DNA of 64,000 nt, from assembly GCA_007026445.1 (NCBI GenBank), contig VDMD01000023.1, positions 248,001-312,000 of the forward strand, read 5' to 3'. Source of the DNA: Schizophyllum amplum (Eukaryota; Basidiomycota; Agaricomycetes; Agaricales; Schizophyllaceae). Below, piece by piece: positions 23,232-34,766 of this stretch. The notes under the pieces were generated by a model. The model did no database searches, was not told the origin of the DNA, and worked only from the letters and a program-made list of their open reading frames with translations. Both the position numbers and the translations under genes were made by a program. How positions within the stretch are numbered: position 1 is the first letter of the stretch; the number at the start of each line of letters is the position of its first letter.

Positions 23232-24506
23232 ATGTCCCAGTCCCAGCAAGAAGAGACCGGCGAAGAGTACCAGCTTGCTGGACCACTCTTAGTTTCCAAG
23301 CTTCAGGAGGCCGGCATTCACCCCAATGACATCAAGAAGCTCGCGGAGGCGGGGCTGAACACGGTCGAGGCGGTCGCCTTTACGCCCAAGAAGGCCCTGG
23401 TCACTATCAAGGGCATTTCAGACCAGAAGGCGGACAAGATTCTTGCGGAAGGTGCGTCACAATGTGTTACATTGCTGCGATTGTCGCTGACTCTGCACCA
23501 TAGCGCAGAAGATCGTACCCTTGGGCTTCCAGAGCGCTACTGAAGTGCACGCCCGCCGCGCTGAGCTCGTACACATCACCACAGGCTCCAAGCAGCTCGA
23601 CGCACTTCTAGGAGGTATGTCGGCCACATATATGCGCTGCTTTCGCCACTTACACGCATGCAGGCGGCATCGAGACCGGCGCGATCACCGAGCTCTTCGG
23701 CGAGTTCAGGACAGGCAAATCGCAGCTGTGCCACACCCTCGCGGTGACGTGCCAACTGCCGGTGAGCATGGGCGGCGGCGAGGGCAAATGTTTGTACATC
23801 GATACGGAAGGCACGTTCCGCCCCGTCCGGCTGCTCGCGGTCGCGGAGCGCTTCGGGTTGAACGGCGAGGAGGTGCTGGACAACGTTGCGTATGCACGCG
23901 CATACAACGCGGACCACCAGAATGCGCTGCTTACGAGTGCTAGCGCGCTCATGTCCGAGTCTCGGTGCGTGCCTCTAGTGCCTGCCCGTGGTCGCTGGTC
24001 TGATGAAGTGCGTCCAGTTTCTGCCTCCTGATCGTCGATTCGTGTACAGCGCTGTACCGAACGGACTTCAGCGGCCGAGGAGAGCTGTCCTCACGGCAGA
24101 ACCATCTTGGCAAATTCTTGCGAACGCTCCAGAGGCTCGCGGATGAGGTAAGGGCACGCTGCCCCCCTCGAACGTGCTGAGCTCATGAGTTGTGACAGTT
24201 CGGAATTGCTGTCGTCGTGACGAACCAGGTCATGTCCAACCCGGATGCTGCTGCCGGGCCCTACGCGAGCAATGAGAAGAAGCCCATCGGTGGGAACATC
24301 ATGGCGCACGCTTCCACGACTCGGTACGTCCTCTTTAGACAAGGACTAGCCTCGGATCTTGACTGCCTGCTCTTAGCCTGCAACTCAAGAAGGCGCGCGG
24401 TAACACACGGACGTGCAAGATTTACGACTCGCCATGCCTGCCGGAGATGGAGACGCACTTCGCGATATTGCAAAGCGGCATAGGAGATCCCGAAGAAGAA
24501 CCTTGA
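23232..24506 (+). CDS. RAD51: DNA recombinase RAD51
   Basis: Six exons (23232-23451, 23504-23614, 23664-23964, 24018-24147, 24199-24323, 24377-24506) give 338 aa. The N-terminal helix-hairpin-helix domain ([38 protein letters not shown]) is followed by the RecA core: [21 protein letters not shown] (Walker A), [31 protein letters not shown] (Walker B) and [10 protein letters not shown]. The ending [15 protein letters not shown] and GIGDPEEE is typical. The N-terminal domain and the overall match point to RAD51 rather than DMC1. It forms nucleoprotein filaments and drives strand exchange in homologous recombination. A less usual [13 protein letters not shown] replaces the common Met-His-Leu-Ala-Arg segment. 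Confidence 0.93.
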
Positions 24507-24680
24507 GGGTACTCGGACCCATAAGTACCTCACGCTTTCACTTTGTACACGGATCTGGTGCACCTTGCTGTATTGTAGAGAAGTATCCTGCTGGCTGATA
24601 ATCAATGTTATGCTTCACGACCTCGAAGGCTCGTATTCTCTTCTGTGGCAAACAATTTTTTCCGGACCCCATATCGTCGG

Positions 24681-24720
24681 GCCTTGAAGCTTGAAGCTTG
24701 AAGCTGCCTTGAAGCTTGGC
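24681..24720. repeat. Short tandem repeat of CTTGAAG
   Basis: A 7-bp word CTTGAAG is repeated three times head to tail and again after a short spacer, in the 456-bp region between the 3' ends of RAD51 and the phosphoglycerate dehydrogenase gene. No gene is seen in that region. Confidence 0.8.
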
Positions 24721-24962
24721 GAAGCGACGCTCCTTGAATCTTTCGTTGTTACATGTAACCTTCGCAAGCTCTTCAGCTACTTGATGAACCTCACAAAACG
24801 GATTGGCAATTACTTTTGTGCCCCGTAGAGCTGATATTACATCGGATGATACCTCCAGTTGAATGGTGTCTGGCGCTACAAAGCAGATAGCAAGAGGACA
24901 ACTAGTGTACAGTAATAAGCGTTAAATACATAATTGTCTGCCACCTCACGATCTAATCCATT

Positions 24963-26419
24963 CTATGCGAGGAAACGGGTGAGGATGTTGGCCTCCGTGG
25001 CATTGATGCGGTCGCGGAGATTTTTGAGGTCGTCGGGGCCGACGTTGGCGATGTCTGCAAGCAGATACGCGATGTCGCCCTTGGAGTCGGAGAACTGCTT
25101 CTCGACGTTGAAGGAGGAGAGGGCGTCGTTGACCTGGCGAAGGACACCAGGCACGTTCTTGTGCGCGTAGCACATGCGCACGCGGTCGTTCTCGTCCGCG
25201 GAGATCGCGCGGAGGTCGACCTCGGGGAAGTTGACGGCGCCGAGGGTCGAGCCGAACCAGAGGTAGCGGGTGAGGGCGGAGGAGACCTCCTCACCGATAG
25301 AGCGCTGGGCCTCTTCCGTCGAGCCGCCGATGTGCGGGGTGAGGATGACGTTGGGGTGGTTGCGGAGCTCGGAGGCCCAGCTGTTGAGCTCGTCGTCGAA
25401 GGGGGCGCCGTTCGCGCCGGGCTCGCGGGGGAAGACGTCGATGGCAGCGCCGGCGACGTGGCCGGCCTTGAGGGCTTCGATGAGCGCGGGAATGTCGACG
25501 ACCTTGCCGCGGGCGTTGTTGAGGAGGTAGGCGCCCTTCTTCATCTGTGCGAACTGCTCGCGGCCCATCATGTTGATGGTGTCGGGGAGCTCGGGGACGT
25601 GGAGGGTGACAAAGTCGGACTGGTTGAGGAGGTCGTTGAGGGAGTCGACCTGGTGGGCAGAGCCGAGGGGCATGAGGTTGACGATGTCGTGGAAGAGGAC
25701 GCGCATGCCGAAGGACTCTGCGAGAACGGAGAGCTGGGAGCCGATGTGGCCGTAGCCGACAATGCCGAGGGTCTTGCCGCGGACCTCCCAGCAGCCCTTG
25801 GACTGCTTGTTCCAGATGCCTGCGCGGAGCTCGCCGGCGCGGTCGAAGAGCTGGCGCGAGAGCACGACGAGCTCGCCCATGACGAGCTCTGCGACGGAGC
25901 GGGAGTTGGAGAAGGGGGAGTTGAAGACGGCGATGCCTGCCTTGGCTGCGGTTTCGAGATCGACCTGGTTCGTGCCGATGCAGAAGCAGCCGATGACAAT
26001 GAGCTGGGGGGGAGGTTAGACGCACTGCAAGGGACAGAGAGTCTACGGGCGCTTACCTTGCTCGCAGCCTTGATCACCTTTGCAGTGATCTTAGTCTTGC
26101 TGCGAATGCCGATGCCATGGTACTGGGGGATCTTCTCCAGCAGCTCCTCCTCGGACATGGCCTTGGTAGAGTGATCGACGTGGAAGCCCTCTGCGCGCAG
26201 GCGCCTGACAGCCTCCTGGCTGATGTTTTCGAGCAGCAGCAGGCGCAGGTTCTCGTTCTCGACCGGGTGGAGGACCTTGGGCTGGCGGACGTTGCTGAGG
26301 GCTGCCTGGGCCATGCGCTCGTGCAGGCTGCCGCTGGCGGCGGTGGGGGATACGGAGACGGCGTGGGCGGCGGCGGCGCTGGGGATGGAGATGGGCGGGC
26401 TCATTGTTACGATGGTCAT
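24963..26419 (-). CDS. SER33: D-3-phosphoglycerate dehydrogenase
   Basis: Two exons (26057-26419 and 24963-26003) encode 467 aa. The catalytic and NAD-binding domains are intact: GIGIRSKTKIT, IGCFCIGTNQVDL, the Rossmann GYGHIGSQ, NNARGKVVDIPAL and the catalytic His in TPHIGGSTEEAQ. A C-terminal ACT domain (NVPGVLRQVNDALSSFNVEKQ) is present, so allosteric inhibition by serine is likely. The enzyme oxidises 3-phosphoglycerate to 3-phosphohydroxypyruvate, the first step of the phosphorylated serine pathway. It is divergent from HIS7. Strong codon bias produces long antisense open frames across it, which are not genes. The symbol follows yeast SER3/SER33 usage. Confidence 0.95.
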
Positions 26420-26626
26420 GTCGTCCGCGTTCTCTTGTTTTTATAGTCGGGCACGAGCTGGAATCACGTCAAGAAGGCGACAGGACTTGTTTGCGGTTTG
26501 TCCGCGGTCAAGGGGCGCTTACCCGATGCGCAATCAGATCAGCGATCGCGCTCGGTTGTTCGCCGCTGACTCGGCCAGACCCCGTCTTGTTCTCCCCCTT
26601 GTTCTCACCGCCCGAGTCAGCCACTC
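26420..26626. promoter_or_regulatory. Shared divergent promoter with two TGACTC boxes
   Basis: The 207 bp between the serine and histidine biosynthesis genes hold TGACTCGG at 26567 on the plus strand and the same octamer on the minus strand (26612-26619). TGACTC is the core bound by the Gcn4/CPC1 bZIP factor of general amino-acid control. Their placement between two amino-acid genes suggests coordinate induction on starvation. Confidence 0.6.
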
Positions 26627-28327
26627 ATGGGCCTCTACCTCCTCGACTACGGCGCAGGCAACGTCCAGAGTCTCGCCAACTCCATTACAAAGCTCGGCCA
26701 TAAATTCACTTGGATCGCCAGCCCCGGTGACTTCGACAAGGCCACCGTCAGTCGTTCCCACCTCCAGCGCGGCCATGCCCCCCATTCATTCCCTTCTTAG
26801 AGCCTCATATTCCCGGGGGTCGGCGCCTTCGAAACCGCTGTAGACGGACTTGCCTCTCGAGGCTTACTCGAGCCTCTCCGCGCATACCTCCGGTCAGGCC
26901 GTCCGTATTTCGGAATATGCATCGGAATGCAGGTTCTATTCGCCAGCTCCAGCGAGTGTCCTGGGTCGGCCGGCTTGGGCGTCATACCGGGACCCATTGA
27001 GCGCTTCGACGCCTCGGACAAGTCCGTGCCACACATGGGATGGAACTTGGCTAGGCGCGTGTACCCTGAACAGGGTATGGACTCCGAGGACTACTACTAC
27101 TTCGTGCACTCGTACTGCGCCAAGTACGACCCCGTTGCGTACCCAGAAGCTGCGACATGGGCCCACACCATCACACAATACGGCCAGGAGCTCTTCATCT
27201 CCACAGTGCAGAAAGACAATGTCTTTGGCACCCAATTTCACCCAGAAAAATCCGGCGCGGCAGGCCTCGCTCTTGTCGACGAGTGGTTGCGGAAAAGCGA
27301 AGGGGAACGCGCTACCCTGACAAACTCGTCAACAGGACCACCGCCGCGTCTCGCACCCCGAGCAGAGCAAACGCTGACCAAACGCATCATCGCGTGCATG
27401 GACGTTCGCGCCAACGACGCAGGCGACCTCGTCGTCACTAAGGGCGACCAGTACGACGTCCGCGAAAAGGCCGACGTGCAGACAGAAACAGCGGGTGCGG
27501 TGCGAAATCTCGGCAAGCCCGTCGCGCTGGCGGCGCGCTACTACGAGGCAGGCGCAGATGAGCTTTGCTTGCTGAACATCACGTCCTTCCGCCACTCGCC
27601 CCTGCGCGACCAGCCGATGCTCGCCGTCGTACGCGCCGCCGCAGAAACTGTCTTCGTCCCGCTCACCATTGGTGGCGGTATCAGGGACTCGGTTGATCCG
27701 GACGGCACGAAGCGGACTGCGCTGGAGGTTGCTGGCGTCTACTTTCGCGCGGGCGCGGACAAGGTCAGCATCGGGAGCGAGGCGGTCTACGCGGTCGAGC
27801 GTCTACGAGCGATGGGCGGCCGGGGCGATGGTACGAGCGCAATCGAGACAATCGCAAAAGTGTACGGGCGACAGGCCGTCGTCGTGTCCATCGACCCGAA
27901 GCGGGCGTATGTGGACGAGTCGTATGACGGGCCGCGAAAGGATGAAGTTGTGCGAGGGGAGGATGGCAAGGCGTGGTGGTATCAGTGCACAGTCTCGGGC
28001 GGGCGAGAGACGAGGGACCTGTCCGTTGGTGAGCTCGCGCAGGGCGTAGCGACTCTCGGCGCTGGTGAGCTCCTCGTGAACAGCATCGACCGAGACGGGA
28101 CGGGCATGGGCTTTGACCTGCAGCTTCTGGCGATTGTAAAGAGCCGGGTGCGCATACCAGTGGTAGCAAGTAGCGGAGCAGGCGCGCCAGGACATTTCGT
28201 AGACGTATTCCGGCAGACGGGCGTGGAGTCGGCGCTGGCGGCAGGTATTTTCCACCGCGAGGAGGTGCGGATTGAGGACGTAAAGGGGGCGCTAGCAGCA
28301 GAGGGGATTCCAGTGCGTAGACGGTAG
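26627..28327 (+). CDS. HIS7: Imidazole glycerol phosphate synthase, HisHF fusion
   Basis: Two exons (26627-26746 and 26801-28327) give 548 aa. The N-terminal half is a class I glutamine amidotransferase: LLDYGAGNVQSLANSI, FPGVGAF, the nucleophile Cys in GICIGMQVLF and the catalytic His/Glu in GTQFHPEKSG. The C-terminal half is a HisF-type TIM barrel: RIIACMDVRANDAGDLVVTK, LTIGGGIRD, VVVSIDPKR, LLVNSIDRDGTG and VVASSGAGAPGHF. Ammonia from glutamine is channelled to PRFAR to make imidazole glycerol phosphate and AICAR, linking histidine and purine synthesis. The fused form is normal for fungi. Confidence 0.97.
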
Positions 28328-28856
28328 CGAGTAGATATCAGAGAAATTGCAACCTTTGGTAAGTATGCGCGGCGGCCGCATGGGGGACCCCACGGAGGCG
28401 AACTGCGGGGGTAAGGGTGTGACAGAAAACGTGTGTTTGTGCAAACTCCACCACGACGTCGCCTGGAGGCGCCGATTATGACGCAGGTCGGCTGACTTCG
28501 GATTGGCGAGCCGCTTTGGAACCGCCTCGAATCGAACTCGCCTTTTGCTTCAGACCACCATCGCCAGCCGTGCTCGTCGTGCTCGCCGTCGCCGCCATCG
28601 TTGTCGTCGCCAGCAGCAACAACCAGCCCGCATCAGACTAGCCATCAGCTCCACTTGGCGCACGTGAGACCCAGCCAGACGACCTCATTAGGTTTTGATT
28701 GAAAATGGCAGCCGTCGCCCCTCGTCCTAGCAACCACCGCTCGCACCACAGCAGACTCCGCTCAGGCTCAGACCCCTTCTCGGATCCCACAAAGTCCAAA
28801 CCCAAGCCCTCTTCCCGCGCAGTGCCCCCGCCGCCGCCCCCAAGGGCCCACCCCGC
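28328..28856 (+). other. Upstream region of Pal1 with a possible extra N-terminal reading frame
   Basis: A frame opens at the ATG at 28705 and reads SGSDPFSDPTKSKPKPSSR, which looks like a Pal1 N-terminus, but stops at 28860 one frame away from the main ORF. The change of frame falls at a C-rich run (28825-28841). Otherwise no gene is seen between HIS7 and Pal1. Confidence 0.4.
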
Positions 28857-30141
28857 ATGACTCACGGCGCCCCGCCTAGGCCGCCCAAGGACGTCACCGA
28901 CGCCGTGCGCGAGACCGTCCAAGTCCGCGGCCAGGATCAACAACGCCACCGCATCGGCAGAAGCCAATCCTCCATGTAAGCGGCTTGGTTCGTCCGTCGC
29001 CTGACCCCGTTTATCTGATCGCGCGTGTCACCAGCCCACCTCAGACCACTTCCCGCCCTTCACCGGCCAGCCACCGCTCCCACTCCCAGGACTCTGTCGC
29101 CCGCACCGCGAACGCGATGGAAAAGTCCAAGACAACCCGCCACCGCCCCAAGAAGGGCTCGCAGCACGCAGATGTCATCGACCGCCTGGACTTTACGGGT
29201 GTGGGGCCTAGTGAGTGTCGCGCTTATCGCCCCGCGAAAGGCGTGCTGACCGCCCGACAGTGTTCCACCACGACGGCCCCTTCGACGCCTGCGCCCCGTC
29301 GCGCAACCGCCAGCGCAACAAGGCCCCCATGATGGCATGGAGCGGCAGTGGCGCCGCGCCGGAGGGCTACGTCGCTCCTGGCTCGCCCTACGCTGAGCCA
29401 TACGTCCCGGAGCCGCCCAAGAAGAAGGTCGACGCCATCGCCGAGGCATGGGGTATTCACGAGCCTGAGCCATTTGAGGAGTTCTTCGCGGGTGGAGACA
29501 GCGGCAACACGCCTGCCAGCTCGATCTACAACGGTCGCGCTGCCGCCTTGCCCAAGCATATTCGTGACCGTCGTGACGGGCACCTCGATGATGGTGCTTC
29601 CCCTCGCCGTAGCGGTCAACGCACTCGCGGCACGATCCCACCCCCGCAGCCCATTTTTGTCCCCGACTCGTCAGCTGTCGAGCAGTCTTATCCTGTTGAC
29701 TACACCCCGCCTGCGGTCTCGCCCAACTCTGCACCGAAACGCTCCAAGTCCCTCATGCAGCGGATCCGCAAGATGCGCGAGACGCCCAACGTGCCCGTCA
29801 ACAATGATTACGAGGGCGTCGACCCGCCGGCATCTCCGAACGAGACGCGCCAGCGCCCGACGCATCGCACGCAGAACTCGTACATGGGTGGCGGCGCTAC
29901 CCCGCGTCGCGACCGTCGTGTTGAGGAGCCGAGCGAGCCGTTCGTGTTCATCGAGAACAGCGCACCAGCGCACAAGGATCTACCCGCGACACCGGGCAGC
30001 AAGGACACGCCCGAGAGCCCCCCGGACGCGGCCCAGACGGGGTACTTTGATGGCTACTCCAGCCCGGGTGGGGGTGGGCTGGGGAGGAAGACGAGCCTGA
30101 TGAAGAAGGTGGGCCGGGTCGTGCGGGGAAGGGACCGATAA
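28857..30141 (+). CDS. Pal1-family cell morphogenesis protein
   Basis: Exons 28857-28975, 29035-29210 and 29261-30141 give 391 aa. The Pal1 core is clear: DVIDRLDFTGVGPMFHHDGP, then FDACAPSRNRQRNKAPMMAW, then DAIAEAWGIHEPEPFEEFF. The rest is low-complexity, rich in Pro, Arg and Ser, ending in a basic helix (SLMKKVGRVVRGRDR). Fission yeast Pal1 sits at the cortex at growing tips and septa with Sla2/End4 and keeps cells cylindrical. The true start may lie upstream at 28705 if the C-run at 28825-28841 has a one-base error; the ATG at 28857 is the first that reads through. Confidence 0.85.
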
Positions 30142-30934
30142 GCTCGATGCTACCGTGTGTGCTTCCGTGAAGAATCAGGCGCCAGTAGGCATGTATTTCC
30201 CCCTCCTATTTACTGGTCAAACCCCGGCGAACCCTCCTGTGTCTATCATATCCACTGTCTACCATATTCCCTTTCCTTCGTGATCAGTTGGTGACCCCGT
30301 TCTGTGCAGCAGCAACAGCTGGATCTCAAGGAGCGGCAGCCTGCTCAATCGCGCAACTGCGCTTGCGGCGATATTTATGATCTCGTGACGACCTTTGGCT
30401 TCTTCCTGTTTGAATCCTTCTCCCTCTCTCTCTCGATTTGTGTTAGCTACTCTACTGTGTTAGCTACTTTACTGTGTCCGTTACTTTACCTGGCCTCGGG
30501 AGGATGTCTGCCGCGGAGGACTAGCGACGTTCATACGCTGTATCTCTTCGATGTTGAAATTGTACATAGACCTATGCAAGGAAAGACTGATGACGATGAG
30601 AACGGTCGGTGGCTAGTCGGGGGCAGGCCGGGTGATACATGTTGGACAATGCGGGGTGCATGGCGGGAGGTGCAGGCGATCCATCATCTTCCTCGCGCTT
30701 CTGGAGTACCTACGCCGAGTGCGAAGCAAGTGTGCACGTCCGCCTGCCCGAGATTCACTGACGTGGCAACCTGACGCTCCGAGTGTCGTACCATTTGCAA
30801 CAAAAGGTGCTAAACAATCCTACGGAATATGAACATTGAACATACGGCAAGAGACCATGGCCATAAATCATGTGACTCGTATGTATCGCTGTGGGTCCAT
30901 TTCGTTTACCTAGCTGTCGCCCGACCGTGACTAC
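30142..30934. other. Intergenic region, no gene seen
   Basis: This 793-bp gap lies between the 3' ends of Pal1 and the second F-box gene. It contains a CT-rich tract at about 30418-30440 and a short repeat of GTTAGCTAC(T)T (30440-30470). No ORF with coding character or RNA gene was recognised. Confidence 0.4.
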
Positions 30935-32149
30935 TCATAACAACATGGGCGTAGAAGGCTCCCAAGCACAGAATATAGGATACTCGTGGCGCCATCGCTT
31001 ATTATACACTGTCGTACGGAAGGCTGGACGGGCATCTTGACGCTGACGTGTGAGATCTGCCAGGCGGGCCAGGGCCTCGGAGTCGTCGTACGTGAAGTCC
31101 ACCGAATTCTTCACCCGATCGTCCACGTCTATGCTCTCCAACTTCGGCCACGCGTCCATCGACGGGATGAGGGGTCCAAACGCCACGTTCGACAAGATGA
31201 GGCGGCGGATGCCTCTGCAGGTGTACATGAACGGGAGCAGGGCGTCCATGTCGATATCTCCCCGAAGATGCAGGGTGTGGAGAGACGGTGGGAGACTGGG
31301 GAAGAGTTCTCGCAACACTAGACGAGTATGCTCATCCATCAACTCCAGATATTCGAGGCGGGGGAATGACAGCGCGACGCTTTTCAGCCCGTCTACGAGG
31401 GGGCCTGCGAGCTTGATCGCGAATCGTTTGATACGAGGGCTTTCAACCGGTGATTGATCTGACAAGCTGGTTGGCATATAGTGGAGGAGCGCCAGCGTCT
31501 CTAGTAGGGGACATTCCTGGACGATCGCGCGCAACCGGCTATCGTCTATTGACGCGTTGGATATATAGAGTGATGTGACGCTGCTGGGGGGCGTTAAGCA
31601 GCTCAGGCATCCCTTGATGACCTTCAGAAACTGCAGCGCAGGGAAGTTCATCATGCGCTCAGGCGTGGTCGGATGTGGTTCGTTGGCGTTGAGTGCCGCG
31701 CTGTATTGCAGAGAACGTAGATGAGGCGCGTTCTCGAAAAGAGGCAGTAGCGTTGGCAGGGCGATGTCGTCGTGAAATCGAATGACAAGCTCGGACGTGC
31801 GTAACGCGAGCCGGCTAGCGCACGATATTTGCTTCGAAGATAGTTCCCCGGCCGCAAATTGGAAGTGAAGAAGTAGGGGGAGGGGCATTGACCGCGCTTC
31901 GTAGAGCGCGATATATGGAAGCGGGTAATTGATGGCATTGAAGCAGATGGTCGTCCAGAGCGTGGGCGAGTTCACCGCAAGCGCGCGCCAGCGTTGGCAT
32001 ACGTGGCTGACCCGGATGGGGAAGGCTTCTTTGCCGTTATGTAGTTGGTCGCGGGTGGTGATTCCGAGGTGGAAGATGGCGAGGAGGAGTTCGTTAGGAA
32101 GTGAGGAGATCATGCATTCGGGTGGGTGCCCGTATTTTCCGCGAGACAT
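30935..32149 (-). CDS. F-box/LRR-like protein
   Basis: A single-exon gene of 404 aa, starting at the first in-frame ATG (32149). The F-box is MISSLPNELLLAIFHLG with IRVSHVCQRWRALAVNSPTLW. About ten degenerate Leu-rich repeats follow, such as ALQFLKVIKGCLSCLTPPSSV, PRLEYLELMDEHT and LHTLHLRGDIDMDALLPF. It is the closest paralogue in the window of the broken F-box gene at 21708-22927, sharing HLYE/LYEARS, CLSCL and LHTLHL positions, and a more distant relative of the gene at 53509. Likely role: substrate adaptor of an SCF ubiquitin ligase; the target is unknown. Confidence 0.88.
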   Translation of the reverse strand: MSRGKYGHPPECMISSLPNELLLAIFHLGITTRDQLHNGKEAFPIRVSHVCQRWRALAVNSPTLWTTICFNAINYPLPYIALYEARSMPLPLLLHFQFAAGELSSKQISCASRLALRTSELVIRFHDDIALPTLLPLFENAPHLRSLQYSAALNANEPHPTTPERMMNFPALQFLKVIKGCLSCLTPPSSVTSLYISNASIDDSRLRAIVQECPLLETLALLHYMPTSLSDQSPVESPRIKRFAIKLAGPLVDGLKSVALSFPRLEYLELMDEHTRLVLRELFPSLPPSLHTLHLRGDIDMDALLPFMYTCRGIRRLILSNVAFGPLIPSMDAWPKLESIDVDDRVKNSVDFTYDDSEALARLADLTRQRQDARPAFRTTVYNKRWRHEYPIFCAWEPSTPMLL

Positions 32150-32941
32150 CTTCTGAAAAGGAATTCCTAGACGCGTGTCTTCCTGTGGTTTTGGATATGT
32201 ATGAGTTTTTTTGGCTTCCCTTTTCGGGTACAATGAAGGTGCTGACCCTCAATGAACGCAATGGACTGGAGGACGCGGGAGAGAGCGTCGACTGATGGAG
32301 CTTCAAAGCCTGAGTATATGTTCCGTGAGCTGTAGTGAGAGCTGCGCTTCGAGACACCGAGTATGATGCTTGCAGGAGGAGAGGGGTCGATGTATTTGGT
32401 CGTGAAAGAGGTGTATTGACCCTTGTCACAAGCCGTCACACGCCGTTGTTCGAACAGCACGTGATTTAACCTTACACAGGCGTCAATACACGTCAACACA
32501 TGTTGGCCTCCCTCCAGTCTTCCACTCTTCTCTTGGACTCGCATGATACAGTGTGTGTCCTCTTTTTAGGCTTTAGACTGCTGTTTGTACACCCATCTCT
32601 CGGTCTTGCTATGCTGTACGTCAATACCTCATAGGGTGCTCGAATCGTCGACTTCTTTCGTAGAGTTGACGTTGGTTCAGGAGAAGACGTGGGAGGCGAG
32701 TAGCCATTTCGTCGCAGAATATCGAAACACCTGAGACAGGCCTAGCTGATGGTAACCATATTGAGATCCAAACAACTATAATTGCAGCTTACGCCAAAGT
32801 CAATCCAGCCGTGTTTCTTGCTCAAGCGTCATGCAGAGTCGAGGGTGTATGGCATCGTCGCAGAAGACATTATCTTCCAGATGTGCTATCAAGTACCAGT
32901 AGAGTACCTAAGCGGGTGTCTAAGCATCAAGAACCCGAGAT
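32150..32941. other. Intergenic region, no gene seen
   Basis: About 790 bp between the start of an F-box gene and the end of the uL4m gene. No tRNA, conserved ORF or repeat structure was recognised; the frames here are short and lack coding bias. Confidence 0.4.
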
Positions 32942-32997
32942 CTAGAGGGTAGGCGCAGGCTCGGCAGTGGGGGGTGTGGGTGGCAACTTGTAGCTCG

Positions 32998-33935
32998 TTA
33001 GCTGCGTATTTCGAGAGAGCTTGTTCGGCTCACCTGAACTTCGCTCTCTAGTGAGACGAGAGGAATCTTAGCGACAGGTGTGTCCTTCTTCAGGGTGTCT
33101 TCGAAGTACTTCACGGCCTCAAAGTCAAGAACCATGCGTGGCCACTTGAGCGCCTCGTAGACGTTCAGCTCCGAAGCTGAGATGAGTTTGACCATGGGTA
33201 TATTGCGGAAAGCACGGTCGAGAGTCTCCGGTAGGTGCTCATGTCCAGTCACGAACAGTGTCTTCCGTAGGCCAAGGGTAGCGATGCGATCCGCGAGCGT
33301 CCGCGTCTTCCCCTCTGGCCATTCGAGATCGCGCATGACACCAAGATTGCGCTCCCTAAACTTCGAGCTTAGCGCAATACGCATGCCCATCTCAATGACC
33401 TTCCGGGGGAGCTTCGTGCTGAAGTCGCGCGGCTTGGGACCAAAGACGACACCTCCACCGCGCCGGATGGGGCTCTGCGCATCGCCGACACGGGCGTGGC
33501 CCGTACCCTTCTGCCGCATGATTTTGCGAGTCGAGCCACGGACCTCGGCGCGGTTCTTGGTGTTGGCGCTGCCTTGGCGGAGGCCGTCGCGGTAGTGGAT
33601 GACGCAGAGGTGGAGAATGTCGCGACGGATAGGGTGATTGAAGACGGTCGGGTTGAGGACGGCGAGCTCGTTCCTGGAAGGCTTCTGCGCGTCTTCAACC
33701 GTCTTGTGCAGCGGCGGCGTTAGCTGGACGCAGACCGGCTGCGCAACGGGCAGCGCTGAAGGAACGGTAAGTCCGAAGTTGGCCGATCATAGGAACGCGA
33801 CACGCACCGGCGACCGTGCTCTTGACCGTTGCCGTTGGGCGCGACACTCGCGTCGGGATACCCCTCTGTATAGTTTGTTAGCGCGAGTAGCGGTCAGGAC
33901 AACACGCCACGCACCTTGAATGCTCCCCTCAACAT
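32998..33935 (-). CDS. Mitochondrial large-subunit ribosomal protein uL4 (MRPL4/YmL6)
   Basis: Exons 33915-33935, 33808-33865 and 32998-33755 give 278 aa. The N-terminal 40 residues are basic and hydroxylated, as expected for a mitochondrial presequence. The uL4 core is unmistakable: [30 protein letters not shown] split across conserved blocks, [39 protein letters not shown], and the C-terminal [16 protein letters not shown] and [18 protein letters not shown]. The extreme C-terminus is uncertain: a GTGAGC...CGCAG pair (33002-33033, only 32 nt) would replace the last 11 residues with a 20-residue tail ending at 32942. The gene is divergent from RPS16. Confidence 0.9.
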
Positions 33936-34227
33936 TGCTGAAGCCTGACAGTGACCGTGTGCCGACACGAGCACGAGATGGAAGTAGAAACTGACGCTCC
34001 GCTTAGTCAGCGGCCATCACATCGGCATTCGCCGAGAAGCACATGGCCTTCCGGCAATATCCGAGTCAAACTGTACAGTTCACTTTGCGTTGATCGCTCG
34101 CTAGCTGTGAACGCCGCCCCCGACGATCTCAAGACAGCGTAGCCCGTGAGTACGCCCCTCGTCGCCGTCGCCGTCGCTCTTGCTTACCTCGACCTTGTCT
34201 CAGCCGTCTGCGACGCATCCGCAAAAA

Positions 34228-34766
34228 ATGGCGTCAACCGCAAAAGCCGTGCAGACCTTTGGTAAGAAGAAGGTGCGTGTCCTTATCCATCGCTTGTGTA
34301 CCTGCAACTAATTGACGTGCATAGACCGCGACCGCCGTCGCCCACGCAAAGGAGGGACGCGGTCTCATCCGCATCAACGGCCAGCCCATCAACCTCGTCC
34401 AGCCTGAGATCCTCCGCCTAAAGGTCTACGAGCCGGTCCTCGTCGCAAGCGAGGAGGCCTTCGCCATCGTCGACATCCGCGTCCGCGTCAAGGGTGGTGG
34501 GCACACCTCGCAGGTGTACGCCATCCGCCAGGCGATCGCAAAGGCGCTCGTCGCGTACTACGCCAAGTACGTTGACGCGTACAGCGCGATGGAGCTCAAG
34601 AAGAAGCTCGTTGCATACGACCGTACCCTCCTCATCGCCGACCCCCGGCGGATGGAGCCGAAGAAGTTCGGTGGTCACGGTGCGCGTGCGCGGAGACAGA
34701 AGAGGTTCGTGGTGTGCCGTGTCACTCGTTCACCTTGTGCTGATTGTTTTTCTCAGTTACCGTTAA
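34228..34766 (+). CDS. RPS16: 40S ribosomal protein S16 (uS9)
   Basis: Three exons (34228-34272, 34325-34704, 34757-34766) give 144 aa. The sequence is canonical: [60 protein letters not shown] and the end [18 protein letters not shown]. The last exon is only 10 nt and encodes the invariant C-terminal S-Y-R that reaches the P-site tRNA. A 5'-UTR intron (34146-34203, GTGAGT donor and CTCAG acceptor) ends 24 bases before the ATG. It lies 292 bp from the divergent uL4m gene. Confidence 0.97.

Noticed and set aside
25161..26174. 337-aa plus-strand open frame opposite phosphoglycerate dehydrogenase
   Set aside because: It mirrors the strong third-position C bias of the real minus-strand gene; its Val/Gly/Glu-rich translation has no domain.
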